This document shows, piece after piece, positions 1-8,060 of a stretch of DNA of 64,000 nucleotides (its first letter is position 1; each line of letters begins with the position of its first letter). The position numbers and the translations under genes were made by a program. The notes under the pieces were generated by a model. That model did no database searches and was not told the DNA's origin. It was given only the letters and a program-made list of their open reading frames with translations. Location of the stretch: assembly GCA_001544655.2 (NCBI GenBank), contig FCOD02000025.1, forward strand, positions 1 to 64,000, given 5' to 3'. The DNA comes from Caballeronia turbans. Its GTDB lineage: Bacteria; Pseudomonadota; Gammaproteobacteria; Burkholderiales; Burkholderiaceae.

Positions 1-77
1 GCGACCGGGTCGTCAAATCCCGCCCTAAACGGTACACCGTTCGTTATCTAAGAAAAGACCTTAACTGAACGGCATTA

Positions 78-101
78 CCGGCTTGCCGGGGTTTTGTTTT
101 T
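78..101 (+). terminator. Rho-independent terminator of an upstream gene
   Basis: A short GC stem (CCGG, loop CTTG, CCGG) is followed by a T-rich run on the plus strand. It probably ends a plus-strand gene that lies before the window. The stem is only 4 bp of perfect pairing, so the call is moderate. Confidence 0.45.
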
Positions 102-117
102 CAGCGCGGACAGGACG

Positions 118-1290
118 TCACTGCGGGTTCGTACCCGTATCGCCCGCCATCATGCGCGCCTTTACCGCCTCGCCCAGTTGATACACCGCGAGCGCGTAGA
201 AGAAGCTGCGGTTGTAACGCGTGAGCACGTAGAAGTTTTTCAGTCCGAGCGTGTATTCGGTCGCGCGGCCGGGCGTGGGCAGATCGACCACGGTGAGCGG
301 CGTCGGCGCTTCAGCCTCGATGTTGAGTCGCGGCTCGTCGAGCAGCATGCCGGCCTTCGTCAGTTGCGCGAGCGACCACTTCGGCTCCGGCGAACCATCG
401 GCGGCGGCCTGCGCGATGCCCTGACTGCCGACGTCGCCGGCGATACGCCACACGACCGGCCGCCCCGGCTCCCAGCCGTTTTGCTTCAGATAATTCGCCA
501 CGCTGCCGATGGCATCCGCCGGACTCGTGCGCAGATCGATACGGCGGTTGCCGTCGTAATCGACCGCGTATTGCACGATGCTGCTCGGCAGGAACTGCGG
601 AATGCCGATCGCGCCGGTGTACGAACCGAGCACGGTCGTCGGATCGATCTGCGAATCGCGCGTCCATACGAGCAGGTCTTCCAGATTCTTGCGGAAGGTC
701 GCCATGCGCTCGGTGCGGTTCGGCGTGTTCGGATAATCGAAAGTGAGCGTGGTCAGCGCGTCGAGCGCGCGGAAGTTGCCCATGTATTTCCCATAGATCG
801 TCTCCACGCCGATGATCCCGACGATCACCTCAGGCGGCACGCCGAATTGCTCCGCGGCGCGCTGCAACGTCGCCTGATTCGCACGCCAGAATTTCACACC
901 CGCATTGATGCGCACCGGCTCGATGAAACGCCCCTGATACGCGCGCCAGTTTTTGGCTTGCGGCGTCGGGGACGGCAGGACCAGCTTCGCCGCCGTCGCC
1001 GAATAACTCACGCGGGAGAACAGGTCATGCAGCGCCGACGAATCGAAGTCGTAGCGCGCGACCATGTCGTTGATGAACGCATCGACATTCGGATTGTTCG
1101 CGTAACGCTGCGGCACGATCTCTTCTTCGAACACCTGCCCTTGCGGCGTCGCGGCCTGCGGCTGCTGCGACTGCGCAAAGGCACTGTTGCCGGAGAGAAA
1201 GCCGAGCGCGCAGACGAGGGAAGCAATGAGTGCGCGCTTTGCCGGCGTGAACGAAGCCGTGAAGTCGAACGGAGCAAACTGGAAAGTCAT
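118..1290 (-). CDS. mltB: Lytic murein transglycosylase B (MltB family)
   Basis: A 390-residue exported enzyme that would cleave the glycan strand of peptidoglycan in the periplasm, leaving 1,6-anhydro-muramyl ends. Residues about 17-39 form a signal peptide ending in SAFA. No lipobox cysteine is seen, so it looks soluble or loosely attached rather than lipid-anchored as in E. coli MltB. The SLT_2-type catalytic region spans about 55-370 and carries the GVETIYG motif with the likely catalytic Glu163 and the GAIGIPQF motif near 227. I chose the ATG at 1290. An in-frame ATG at 1365 would add 25 Pro/Ser-rich residues ahead of the signal peptide and is less likely. It is transcribed divergently from the deacetylase-like gene. 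Confidence 0.88.
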   Translation of the reverse strand: MTFQFAPFDFTASFTPAKRALIASLVCALGFLSGNSAFAQSQQPQAATPQGQVFEEEIVPQRYANNPNVDAFINDMVARYDFDSSALHDLFSRVSYSATAAKLVLPSPTPQAKNWRAYQGRFIEPVRINAGVKFWRANQATLQRAAEQFGVPPEVIVGIIGVETIYGKYMGNFRALDALTTLTFDYPNTPNRTERMATFRKNLEDLLVWTRDSQIDPTTVLGSYTGAIGIPQFLPSSIVQYAVDYDGNRRIDLRTSPADAIGSVANYLKQNGWEPGRPVVWRIAGDVGSQGIAQAAADGSPEPKWSLAQLTKAGMLLDEPRLNIEAEAPTPLTVVDLPTPGRATEYTLGLKNFYVLTRYNRSFFYALAVYQLGEAVKARMMAGDTGTNPQ

Positions 1291-1608
1291 AGTGTGCGGG
1301 GTTGGGGGCGGTAGGGGCGATGCCTGATGCGCGAGCGGCCAGAACGTCTGTGAGGGTGAATCCATGCGAAACGCTCTGCAACGATTCTTAACGGAACGCA
1401 ACGGCCTGCAACATGCTGCGCGCAAGCGCTCGCCCGGCAAGGCGTCGGGGCAGTATAACCGACGCTTCGCGCCCGGACTGCCCGTATGCCCGGGCGACGG
1501 CGGACGCGCCAAACGGTGTGGTAACTTAACGTCAAATGCGCGGCACGTGGTCGCGTATGACGAAAAAACACGAGACATGAGCCGACGAAAGCGGCATTGC
1601 GAGACATC

Positions 1609-2532
1609 ATGGCCACCGGCTTCTACTCCCACCCCGACTGCCTCCGGCACGACAACGGCCAATGGCATCCCGAATGTCCGGCGCGGTTGCAGGCGATCGA
1701 GGATCAACTGATCGCGAGCCGGATCGATTCGCTCATCGAGCGCGAGGAAGCGCCGCTCGCCGAGGAAACCGAACTCGCACGCGTGCACACGCAGGCGCAC
1801 ATCGACTACATCAAGAGCCGCACGCCGGAGTCGGGGAGAAGCGAACTCGATCCGGATACGTCGATGTGCCCCGAGTCCTATCGTGCCGCGTTGCGCGCTG
1901 CGGGCGCGGCGATCGCGGCCACCGATGCCGTAATCGAAGGACGTTACGACAACGCGTTCTGCAGCGTGCGCCCGCCGGGCCATCACGCGGAGCCCGCGCG
2001 CGCGATGGGCTTCTGCCTCTTCAACAACGTCGCGATCGCCGCGCGTCATGCGCTCGAAGTGCACGGACTGCAGCGGGTCGCGATCGTCGATTTCGACGTG
2101 CATCACGGCAACGGCACCGAGGCCGCGTTCAGCGGCGACTCGCGCGTGCTCATGTGCAGCTTCTTCCAGCACCCGTTCTATCCGTTCAGCGGCGCCGATA
2201 ATCACGCGCCGAACATGGTCAACGTGCCGCTGCCCGCGCGCACGAAGGGCATGGAGGTGCGTGAAGTCGTCGACCTGTTGTGGCTGCCGCGGCTCGAGGA
2301 TTTCAAGCCGCAGATGATCTTCTTCTCCGCCGGCTTCGACGCGCATCGCGAAGACGACATGGGCAACATGGGTCTTGTCGAGGACGATTACGCGTGGATC
2401 ACCGAGCAGATTCGCGCGGTGGCGAAGCGTCACGCGCAGGGGCGCATCGTGAGCTGTCTCGAAGGCGGCTACAACCTGTCGGCGCTCGGACGTAGCGTCG
2501 TCGCGCATCTGCGAGTACTCGCGGAAATCTAG
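1609..2532 (+). CDS. Histone deacetylase family amidohydrolase (acetylpolyamine-type)
   Basis: A 307-residue zinc amidohydrolase of the arginase/deacetylase fold, class II HDAC-like. It removes acetyl or acyl groups from an amine; the natural substrate (acetylpolyamine or acetyl-lysine) cannot be read from the sequence. The active site is complete: the His dyad GHHAEP at 124-129, DFDVHHGNGT at 161-170 with zinc ligands Asp163 and His165, AGFDAH with Asp244, and the GGY tyrosine near 288. The length is normal for bacterial members. The ATG at 1609 is preferred over an in-frame TTG at 1597. Its TAG stop shares four bases with the stop of the convergent hydrolase gene. Confidence 0.9.
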   Translation: MATGFYSHPDCLRHDNGQWHPECPARLQAIEDQLIASRIDSLIEREEAPLAEETELARVHTQAHIDYIKSRTPESGRSELDPDTSMCPESYRAALRAAGAAIAATDAVIEGRYDNAFCSVRPPGHHAEPARAMGFCLFNNVAIAARHALEVHGLQRVAIVDFDVHHGNGTEAAFSGDSRVLMCSFFQHPFYPFSGADNHAPNMVNVPLPARTKGMEVREVVDLLWLPRLEDFKPQMIFFSAGFDAHREDDMGNMGLVEDDYAWITEQIRAVAKRHAQGRIVSCLEGGYNLSALGRSVVAHLRVLAEI

Positions 2533-3413
2533 CCGGGTGCGTGCGTGCGCGCGTAGTCGGCGCGCACCAGAATCCAGTCGATGAGCTCGCGGATCACGCG
2601 CTCGCGGTCGAGATCGTTGAGCGTTTCGTGGGCGCTGCCTTGGTGGATCGCGAGTGTGCTGTCCGTCGATCCTGCGTTCGCTTCGAATTCGCGGCTGCCG
2701 GCAGGATCGCAGATCGCGTCGGCGCTGCCGTGGAAGACGAGAAGCGGCAGTGTGATGTCGCGGCGTTTCGTCGCCAGGCGCTGCATCGCGGCGAGAATCT
2801 GCGCGGCGGTGCGCGCCGGGACCGCGCCGTGAAGCACGAGCGGATCGCGCTTGTACGCTTCGACGACGCCCGGCGCACGCGAAAGCAGCGCCGGGTCAAT
2901 GCTGAACGCGGCAAGGCGCGGCGGCACGGTCCCGACGATGCGGGACAATTTCGCCCTCCAGCGAGGCGTGCCTGCGCCAATCTTCAATGCCGGACTCGAC
3001 AGAATCAATCCGGCCAGTTTTCTCTCCCGCGCGCGTTCTGCGGCATAGAGCGCCGCGACCGTGCCGCCCATGCTGTGGCCCATCAGAAAAAGGGGCGTGG
3101 CGACGGGCGGCGTCGCGGCGCACGCTTCGAGCAACACGTCGGCATCGCGCAGATAGTCAGTGAACACGCGCACCCACGCCCGATCGCCTGACGACTTCCC
3201 ATGCCCACGCAGATCGATTGCGATCAGTTCGATGCCCGCCGCGTTCAACGCGATCGCGAGCGCGTCGTAGCGTCCCGCGTGCTCGCCGAGGCCGTGAACG
3301 AGCGCGACGCGCGCCCTGAGTTCGACCTCCGGCGCGGGCTGCCAGCGATGCAGGAACAGTTCCACGCCGTTGCGCGTCGTGACGGCGCTCGTCGAATAAA
3401 CGTTCCGGGACAT
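2529..3413 (-). CDS. Alpha/beta hydrolase, monoacylglycerol lipase / lysophospholipase type
   Basis: A 294-residue serine hydrolase resembling PldB/monoglyceride lipases (Hydrolase_4). The nucleophile elbow is GHSMGG, the acid lies in the HGSADAICDP segment, and the histidine in GSAHETLND, so the Ser-Asp-His triad is present. The oxyanion region LVHGLGEHAGRY is typical of monoacylglycerol lipases. There is no signal peptide, so it should be cytosolic and act on monoacylglycerols or lysophospholipids. The start MSRNVYST at 3413 is chosen because residues upstream in the open frame do not look like coding sequence. The gene converges on the deacetylase gene and their stops overlap (CTAG, 2529-2532). 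Confidence 0.85.
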   Translation of the reverse strand: MSRNVYSTSAVTTRNGVELFLHRWQPAPEVELRARVALVHGLGEHAGRYDALAIALNAAGIELIAIDLRGHGKSSGDRAWVRVFTDYLRDADVLLEACAATPPVATPLFLMGHSMGGTVAALYAAERARERKLAGLILSSPALKIGAGTPRWRAKLSRIVGTVPPRLAAFSIDPALLSRAPGVVEAYKRDPLVLHGAVPARTAAQILAAMQRLATKRRDITLPLLVFHGSADAICDPAGSREFEANAGSTDSTLAIHQGSAHETLNDLDRERVIRELIDWILVRADYARTHAPG

Positions 3414-3535
3414 GGGCTGTAAATATCTCCGCGTTATTAGCCGATCTGAAATCATTATTAAACAGAATGTAACGCGTCCGGTAAAATCTCGGGCGACTAC
3501 ACAGCTACGAGTACGAACAGGCGGCGGCCGGCGGC

Positions 3536-3554
3536 CCGGGTGCGTTTCACCCGG
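3536..3554 (+). other. Hairpin in the metN leader
   Basis: A perfect 7-bp inverted repeat, CCGGGTG / CACCCGG with a 5-base loop, ends about 26 bases before the metN start. No T-run follows. The bases between it and the ATG are pyrimidine-rich with no Shine-Dalgarno. It may affect metN translation, but this is inference only. Confidence 0.4.
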
Positions 3555-3580
3555 CGAGCCTTCCGCCGTTTGCATTTTTC

Positions 3581-4615
3581 ATGATCGAAATACGCAATCT
3601 CTCGCAACGCTTCGCGGGACCCCGGGGCTGGGTCGAAGCGCTGCACAACGTCAATCTGACGATTCCCGCCGGCGAAGTGTTCGGCATCATCGGGCGCAGC
3701 GGCGCGGGCAAGAGCACGCTGGTGCGCACCATCAATCTGCTGACGCGGCCGAGCGAAGGCAACGTGATCGTCGACGGACGCGATCTCACGACGCTCGGCA
3801 AGGACGATCTGCGTGCGGCGCGCCGCGATATCGGCATGATTTTTCAGCACTTCAATTTGCTGAGCTCGCGCACGGTGTACGACAACGTCGCGTTGCCGCT
3901 CGAGCTTGCCGGCAAGAAGCGCGCGGAGATCGAGGCGGCCGTTTTGCCGCTGCTCGATCTCGTCGGCCTCACGACGCACAAGGACAAATACCCCGCGCAG
4001 ATCAGCGGCGGGCAGAAGCAGCGCGTAGGCATCGCGCGGGCGCTCGCGAGCAAGCCGCAAGTGCTGCTGTCGGACGAAGCCACGTCCGCGCTCGATCCGG
4101 AAACCACGCGCGCGATTCTCGATCTGCTGCGCAAGATCAATCGCGAGCTGGGTCTCACGATCGTGCTCATCACGCATCAGATGGAAGTGATCAAGCAGGT
4201 GTGCGATCGCGTCGCGGTGCTCGACGCGGGCCGCGTGGTGGAAGAAGGCAAGGTCGTCGATGTCTTCATGCAGCCGCACCACGAAGTCACGCGCGCGCTG
4301 ATCGGCGATGTAATCGCGCACGAGTTGCCGCCCGCGTTGAAGGCGCGCGTCATCGAACGTCTTAAGACGGGTAGCGGCCATTTGCTGCGGCTCGCGTTCA
4401 CCGGCTCGGGCGTCGATCAGCCGATTCTCTCGGAAACGATCCGCCGCTACGAGCTCGATTTCAACATCCTGCACGGCCAGATCGATGAGATTCAGGGGCA
4501 GGCGTTCGGCTCGCTCGCGGTGCTCGCGGGCGGCCAGCCGGTGAAGATCGCGGAGGCGATCGAGTATTTGCGTTCTCAAGGTGTCGTCGTGGAGGAGTTG
4601 TCCCATGTTGAGTGA
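3581..4615 (+). CDS. metN: Methionine ABC transporter, ATP-binding subunit
   Basis: A 344-residue ATPase that powers D/L-methionine import with MetI and MetQ. Walker [10 protein letters not shown] is at 38-46, the signature SGGQ at 142-145 and Walker B LLSDEA at 162-167. The C-terminal roughly 85 residues match the NIL domain, which in MetN binds methionine and inhibits transport when the pool is high. It is the first gene of metNIQ and overlaps metI by 11 bp. The start codon has no recognisable ribosome-binding site (it is preceded by TTTGCATTTTTC), which is unusual for the lead gene of an operon. Confidence 0.96.
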   Translation: MIEIRNLSQRFAGPRGWVEALHNVNLTIPAGEVFGIIGRSGAGKSTLVRTINLLTRPSEGNVIVDGRDLTTLGKDDLRAARRDIGMIFQHFNLLSSRTVYDNVALPLELAGKKRAEIEAAVLPLLDLVGLTTHKDKYPAQISGGQKQRVGIARALASKPQVLLSDEATSALDPETTRAILDLLRKINRELGLTIVLITHQMEVIKQVCDRVAVLDAGRVVEEGKVVDVFMQPHHEVTRALIGDVIAHELPPALKARVIERLKTGSGHLLRLAFTGSGVDQPILSETIRRYELDFNILHGQIDEIQGQAFGSLAVLAGGQPVKIAEAIEYLRSQGVVVEELSHVE

Positions 4616-5258
4616 AATGTTCGACATGTTCGTGCAGTCGTTCTGGGAAACGCTGATCATGGTCGGCATCTCGGGACTCGTGGGCGCGGCCGTTGGCCTG
4701 CCGCTCGGCGTGCTGCTCTATCTGACCGATCGCGATGGCGTGTTGCAGAACATCGGCGTGAATCGCGTGCTCGGCGGCGTCGTCAATGCGGTGCGCTCGA
4801 CGCCCTTCATCATCCTGCTCGTTGCGGTGATTCCGTTCACGCGCCTCGTCGTCGGCTCGTCGATCGGCACCGCGGCCGCTGTCGTGCCGTTGACCATCGC
4901 CGCTGCGCCATTCATCGCACGGCTCGTCGAGACCGCGCTGCGCGAAGTGGATCGCGGTCTCATCGAAGCCGCCCAGGCGATGGGCGCGACCACCCGCCAG
5001 ATCGTCTTCAAGGTGCTGTTGCCGGAGTCGCTGCCGGGTGTCGTCGCGGGGCTCACCATCACGTTCGTGTCGCTCGTCGGCTATTCGGCGATGGCGGGCG
5101 CGATCGGCGGCGGGGGTCTCGGCGATCTCGGCATCCGCTACGGCTATCAGCGCTTCCTGCCCGAAGTGATGATCACCGTCGTCGTTATCCTCATCGTGTT
5201 CGTGCAACTCGTGCAATCGTTCGGCGACTGGCTCGTTCGCCGTCTCAGCCATAAATAA
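4605..5258 (+). CDS. metI: Methionine ABC transporter, permease subunit
   Basis: A 217-residue integral membrane permease with about five transmembrane segments and the EAA-type loop ([20 protein letters not shown]) that contacts the ATPase. Its length equals that of E. coli MetI. The ATG at 4605 is preceded by GGAGGAG at 4591 inside the end of metN, which shows translational coupling. It forms the membrane channel of the MetNIQ importer. Confidence 0.95.
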   Translation: MLSEMFDMFVQSFWETLIMVGISGLVGAAVGLPLGVLLYLTDRDGVLQNIGVNRVLGGVVNAVRSTPFIILLVAVIPFTRLVVGSSIGTAAAVVPLTIAAAPFIARLVETALREVDRGLIEAAQAMGATTRQIVFKVLLPESLPGVVAGLTITFVSLVGYSAMAGAIGGGGLGDLGIRYGYQRFLPEVMITVVVILIVFVQLVQSFGDWLVRRLSHK

Positions 5259-5273
5259 TCACTCAAGAAAATC

Positions 5274-6068
5274 ATGCAACGTCGATTCGTTTTGAAGTTC
5301 GCCGCCGCGCTTCTGGGCGCAACGCTGTTCAACGGTGTCGCGCACGCCGAGGACGCCATCAAGATGGGCGTGACCGGCGGCCCGCACGCGCAGATCATGG
5401 ACGTGGTGAAGCAGGTCGCCGCGAAGAACGGGCTCAAGATCACCGTCGTCGAATTCTCCGACTACGTGCAGCCGAACGCCGCGCTCGCCGCCGGCGACCT
5501 CGATGCGAACAGCTATCAGCATCTGCCGTATCTCGACGCGCAGGTGAAGGATCGCGGCTACAAGCTCATCAGGGTCGCCGATACCGTGACGTTCCCGATG
5601 GGCATCTACTCGAAGAAGCTGAAATCGCTGTCGGCGCTCGGCAATGGCGCGCGCATCGCGGTGCCGAACGATCCGACCAACGGCGGGCGTGCATTGTTGC
5701 TGCTGCAAAAGCAAGGCCTGATCAAGCTGCGCGCGGACGCAGGCCTGAAGGCGACGCCGCTCGATATCGTCGAGAATCCGAAGAAGCTGAAGATCGTCGA
5801 ACTCGACGCGGCTCAGATTCCGCGCTCGCTCGACGACGTCGACGCCGCCGCCATCAACACGAATTTCGCGATGGAAGCCGGGCTGAAGCCGAAGTCGGAC
5901 GCGATCGCCATCGAAGATCCGCATGGGCCGTACGTGAACATCATCGCGATCCGCGCGGCCGACAAGGACAAGCCGTGGGTCGCCAAGCTGATCGCCGCTT
6001 ATCATTCGCCGGAGGTGAAGCAGTTCGTTGAAGGCAAGTACGCAGGGGCGGTAATCACGGCCTGGTAA
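5274..6068 (+). CDS. metQ: Methionine-binding periplasmic protein (NlpA/MetQ family)
   Basis: A 264-residue solute-binding protein of the NlpA family, third gene of metNIQ. A signal peptide (MQRRFVLKFAAALLGATLF...) ends at AHA-ED. There is no cysteine lipobox, so it should be a free periplasmic protein, unlike the lipid-anchored MetQ of E. coli. Typical family blocks are present: KMGVTGGPHAQIM, DYVQPNAALAAGDLDAN, and VPNDPTNGGRALLLLQ. It starts 15 bases after metI. Substrate assignment rests on the operon and the NIL domain of MetN; related NlpA proteins can carry other substrates. Confidence 0.92.
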   Translation: MQRRFVLKFAAALLGATLFNGVAHAEDAIKMGVTGGPHAQIMDVVKQVAAKNGLKITVVEFSDYVQPNAALAAGDLDANSYQHLPYLDAQVKDRGYKLIRVADTVTFPMGIYSKKLKSLSALGNGARIAVPNDPTNGGRALLLLQKQGLIKLRADAGLKATPLDIVENPKKLKIVELDAAQIPRSLDDVDAAAINTNFAMEAGLKPKSDAIAIEDPHGPYVNIIAIRAADKDKPWVAKLIAAYHSPEVKQFVEGKYAGAVITAW

Positions 6069-6106
6069 TCGTTTTCATGGCGATCTTCGGGTTTTTGTGG
6101 ATAGAA

Positions 6107-6124
6107 ATAGAACGATCGTTCGAT
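6107..6124. promoter_or_regulatory. Near-perfect 18-bp palindrome, candidate TetR-type operator for etfBA
   Basis: ATAGAACGA is followed directly by TCGTTCGAT, a palindrome with one mismatched pair around a central CGATCG. It lies about 120 bases before etfB. TetR-family fatty-acid regulators of betaproteobacteria (FadP-like) are known to bind palindromes of this general form near etf and acyl-CoA dehydrogenase genes. Assignment to such a regulator is inference. Confidence 0.5.
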
Positions 6125-6198
6125 AAAATTCAGCCCATACCTATTGCATGACGACTCAACCCACCCCATTCCGCGGGGGCTAGCCAGCGCGTCGCTCG

Positions 6199-6204
6199 TA
6201 TAAT
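6199..6204 (+). promoter_or_regulatory. Consensus -10 box (TATAAT) before etfB
   Basis: A perfect TATAAT sits 40 bases before the etfB ATG. I find no convincing -35 box at the right spacing, which would fit a promoter that needs an activator or one of a different class. Confidence 0.5.
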
Positions 6205-6243
6205 GACGCTGGGTTGACGTAATCGTAACTTTGGAGCGTGTGC

Positions 6244-6993
6244 ATGAAAATTCTGGTGCCAGTCAAGCGCGTGGTCGACTACAACGTGAAGGTCCGGGTG
6301 AAGTCGGATAACACGGGCGTCGATATCGCCAACGTGAAGATGTCGATGAACCCCTTCGACGAGATCGCCGTTGAGGAAGCGGTGCGTCTGAAGGAAGCGG
6401 GTGTCGCGACGGAAGTGATCGCCGTATCGTGCGGCGTGACGCAGTGTCAGGAGACGCTGCGTACGGCGCTGGCCATCGGCGCGGATCGCGCGATTCTCGT
6501 CGAATCCGCTGATGAACTGCAGCCGCTGGCGGTGGCGAAGATCCTGAAGGCGCTGGTCGATCAGGAGAAGCCCGAGCTCGTCATTCTCGGCAAGCAGGCA
6601 ATCGATGACGATTCAAACCAGACCGGTCAGATGCTGGCCGCGCTCGCGGGTCTGCCGCAGGCGACGTTCGCATCGAAAGTCGTAGTCGCGGATGGCAAGG
6701 CAACGGTGTCGCGTGAAGTCGATGGCGGTGCTGAGACGCTTTCGCTGAAGCTGCCCGCTGTAGTCACGACCGATCTGCGCCTGAACGAGCCGCGCTATGT
6801 GACGCTGCCGAACATCATGAAGGCGAAGAAGAAGCCGCTGACGACGGTGAAGCCCGCTGATCTGGGCGTCGATGTCGCGCCGCGTCTGAAGACGCTGAAG
6901 GTCGTCGAGCCGCCCAAGCGCAGCGCAGGCATCACGGTGCCCGACGTGAAGACGCTGGTCGAGAAGCTCAAGACCGAAGCCAAGGTGCTTTGA
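6244..6993 (+). CDS. etfB: Electron transfer flavoprotein, beta subunit
   Basis: A 249-residue ETF beta subunit. With EtfA it takes electrons from acyl-CoA and other flavin dehydrogenases and passes them to ETF-ubiquinone oxidoreductase. The start [14 protein letters not shown] is typical, as are the AMP-binding and signature regions ([27 protein letters not shown]). The ATG at 6244 is used rather than the GTG at 6238 because TTGGAG at 6231 is correctly spaced for it. It lies 22 bases upstream of etfA. Confidence 0.97.
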   Translation: MKILVPVKRVVDYNVKVRVKSDNTGVDIANVKMSMNPFDEIAVEEAVRLKEAGVATEVIAVSCGVTQCQETLRTALAIGADRAILVESADELQPLAVAKILKALVDQEKPELVILGKQAIDDDSNQTGQMLAALAGLPQATFASKVVVADGKATVSREVDGGAETLSLKLPAVVTTDLRLNEPRYVTLPNIMKAKKKPLTTVKPADLGVDVAPRLKTLKVVEPPKRSAGITVPDVKTLVEKLKTEAKVL

Positions 6994-7015
6994 TCGACAC
7001 ACACGCGGAGAAAAC

Positions 7016-7951
7016 ATGACGATTCTGGTAATTGCGGAACACGATAACGCGTCGATCAAGGCAGCGACGCTGAACACCGTTGCGGCGGCGGCGAAGATTG
7101 GCGGCGATGTGCATGTGCTGGTTGCAGGCTCGAATGCGCAAGGCGCGGCGGATGCAGCGGCAAAGATCGCGGGCGTCAGCAAAGTGCTGCTCGCCGATGC
7201 GCCTCAACTCGCCGAAGGCCTGGCAGAAAACGTCGAAGCGACGGTGCTGAATATCGCGAAGGACTATTCGCACATTCTGGCGCCCGCGACGGCTTACGGT
7301 AAGAACATCGCGCCGCGCATCGCTGCGCATCTGGATGTCGCGCAAATCAGCGATATCACCGCGGTCGATAGCGCCGACACGTTCGAGCGTCCGATCTATG
7401 CGGGCAATGCGATTGCAACGGTGCAATCGGGCGATCCGATCAAGGTGATCACGGTGCGCGCGACGGGTTTCGATCCGGTCGCGGCAGAAGGCGGCAATGC
7501 TGCGGTTGAAAAGATCGAAGCCGCCGCGGATGCAGGCATCTCGCAGTTCGTGAGCCGCGAAGTGACGAAGCTCGACCGTCCGGAACTGACGAGCGCGCAC
7601 ATCATCGTGTCGGGCGGACGTGGTCTGGGCAGCGGCGAGAACTACACGAAGACGCTGGAGCCGCTCGCCGACAAGCTCAACGCGGCGCTGGGCGCATCGC
7701 GCGCGGCCGTCGATGCTGGCTATGTGCCGAACGACTATCAAGTGGGCCAGACCGGCAAGATCGTCGCGCCGCAACTGTATGTGGCCGTCGGCATCTCGGG
7801 CGCGATTCAGCATCTCGCGGGCATGAAGGACTCGAAGGTCATCGTTGCGATCAACAAAGACCCCGAAGCGCCGATCTTCAGCGTGGCCGACTACGGTCTC
7901 GTCGGCGATCTGTTTTCGGTCGTGCCGGAACTGGTGAAAGAGCTCGGCTAA
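7016..7951 (+). CDS. etfA: Electron transfer flavoprotein, alpha subunit
   Basis: A 311-residue ETF alpha subunit that holds the FAD. The C-terminal FAD-binding half carries GGRGLGSGENY, GQTGKIVAPQLYVAVGISGA and INKDPEAPIFSVADYG, all hallmarks of the family. A GGAG-type ribosome-binding site (CGCGGAGAAAAC) precedes the ATG. It is the second gene of etfBA and is followed by a strong terminator at 7992-8024. Confidence 0.97.
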   Translation: MTILVIAEHDNASIKAATLNTVAAAAKIGGDVHVLVAGSNAQGAADAAAKIAGVSKVLLADAPQLAEGLAENVEATVLNIAKDYSHILAPATAYGKNIAPRIAAHLDVAQISDITAVDSADTFERPIYAGNAIATVQSGDPIKVITVRATGFDPVAAEGGNAAVEKIEAAADAGISQFVSREVTKLDRPELTSAHIIVSGGRGLGSGENYTKTLEPLADKLNAALGASRAAVDAGYVPNDYQVGQTGKIVAPQLYVAVGISGAIQHLAGMKDSKVIVAINKDPEAPIFSVADYGLVGDLFSVVPELVKELG

Positions 7952-7991
7952 ACCGCGCCGTGTGAGTCGAACACTCGCCACAGAGAAAAAG

Positions 7992-8024
7992 AAAGGGCGC
8001 GACAAAACGTTGCGCCCTTTTTTT
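7992..8024 (+). terminator. Rho-independent terminator of etfBA
   Basis: A 9-bp stem (AAAGGGCGC / GCGCCCTTT) with an 11-base loop is followed by a T-run. It separates etfBA from the downstream acyl-CoA dehydrogenase gene, so read-through is likely partial or the dehydrogenase gene has its own promoter. Confidence 0.85.
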
Positions 8025-8060
8025 CGCACCGAAGTATTTGTAAAAAAAGGAGACAAGACG

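Noticed and set aside
3414-3580. A possible SAM or SAH riboswitch before metN
   Set aside because: I could not find the conserved core bases of any known class; only one short hairpin is visible.
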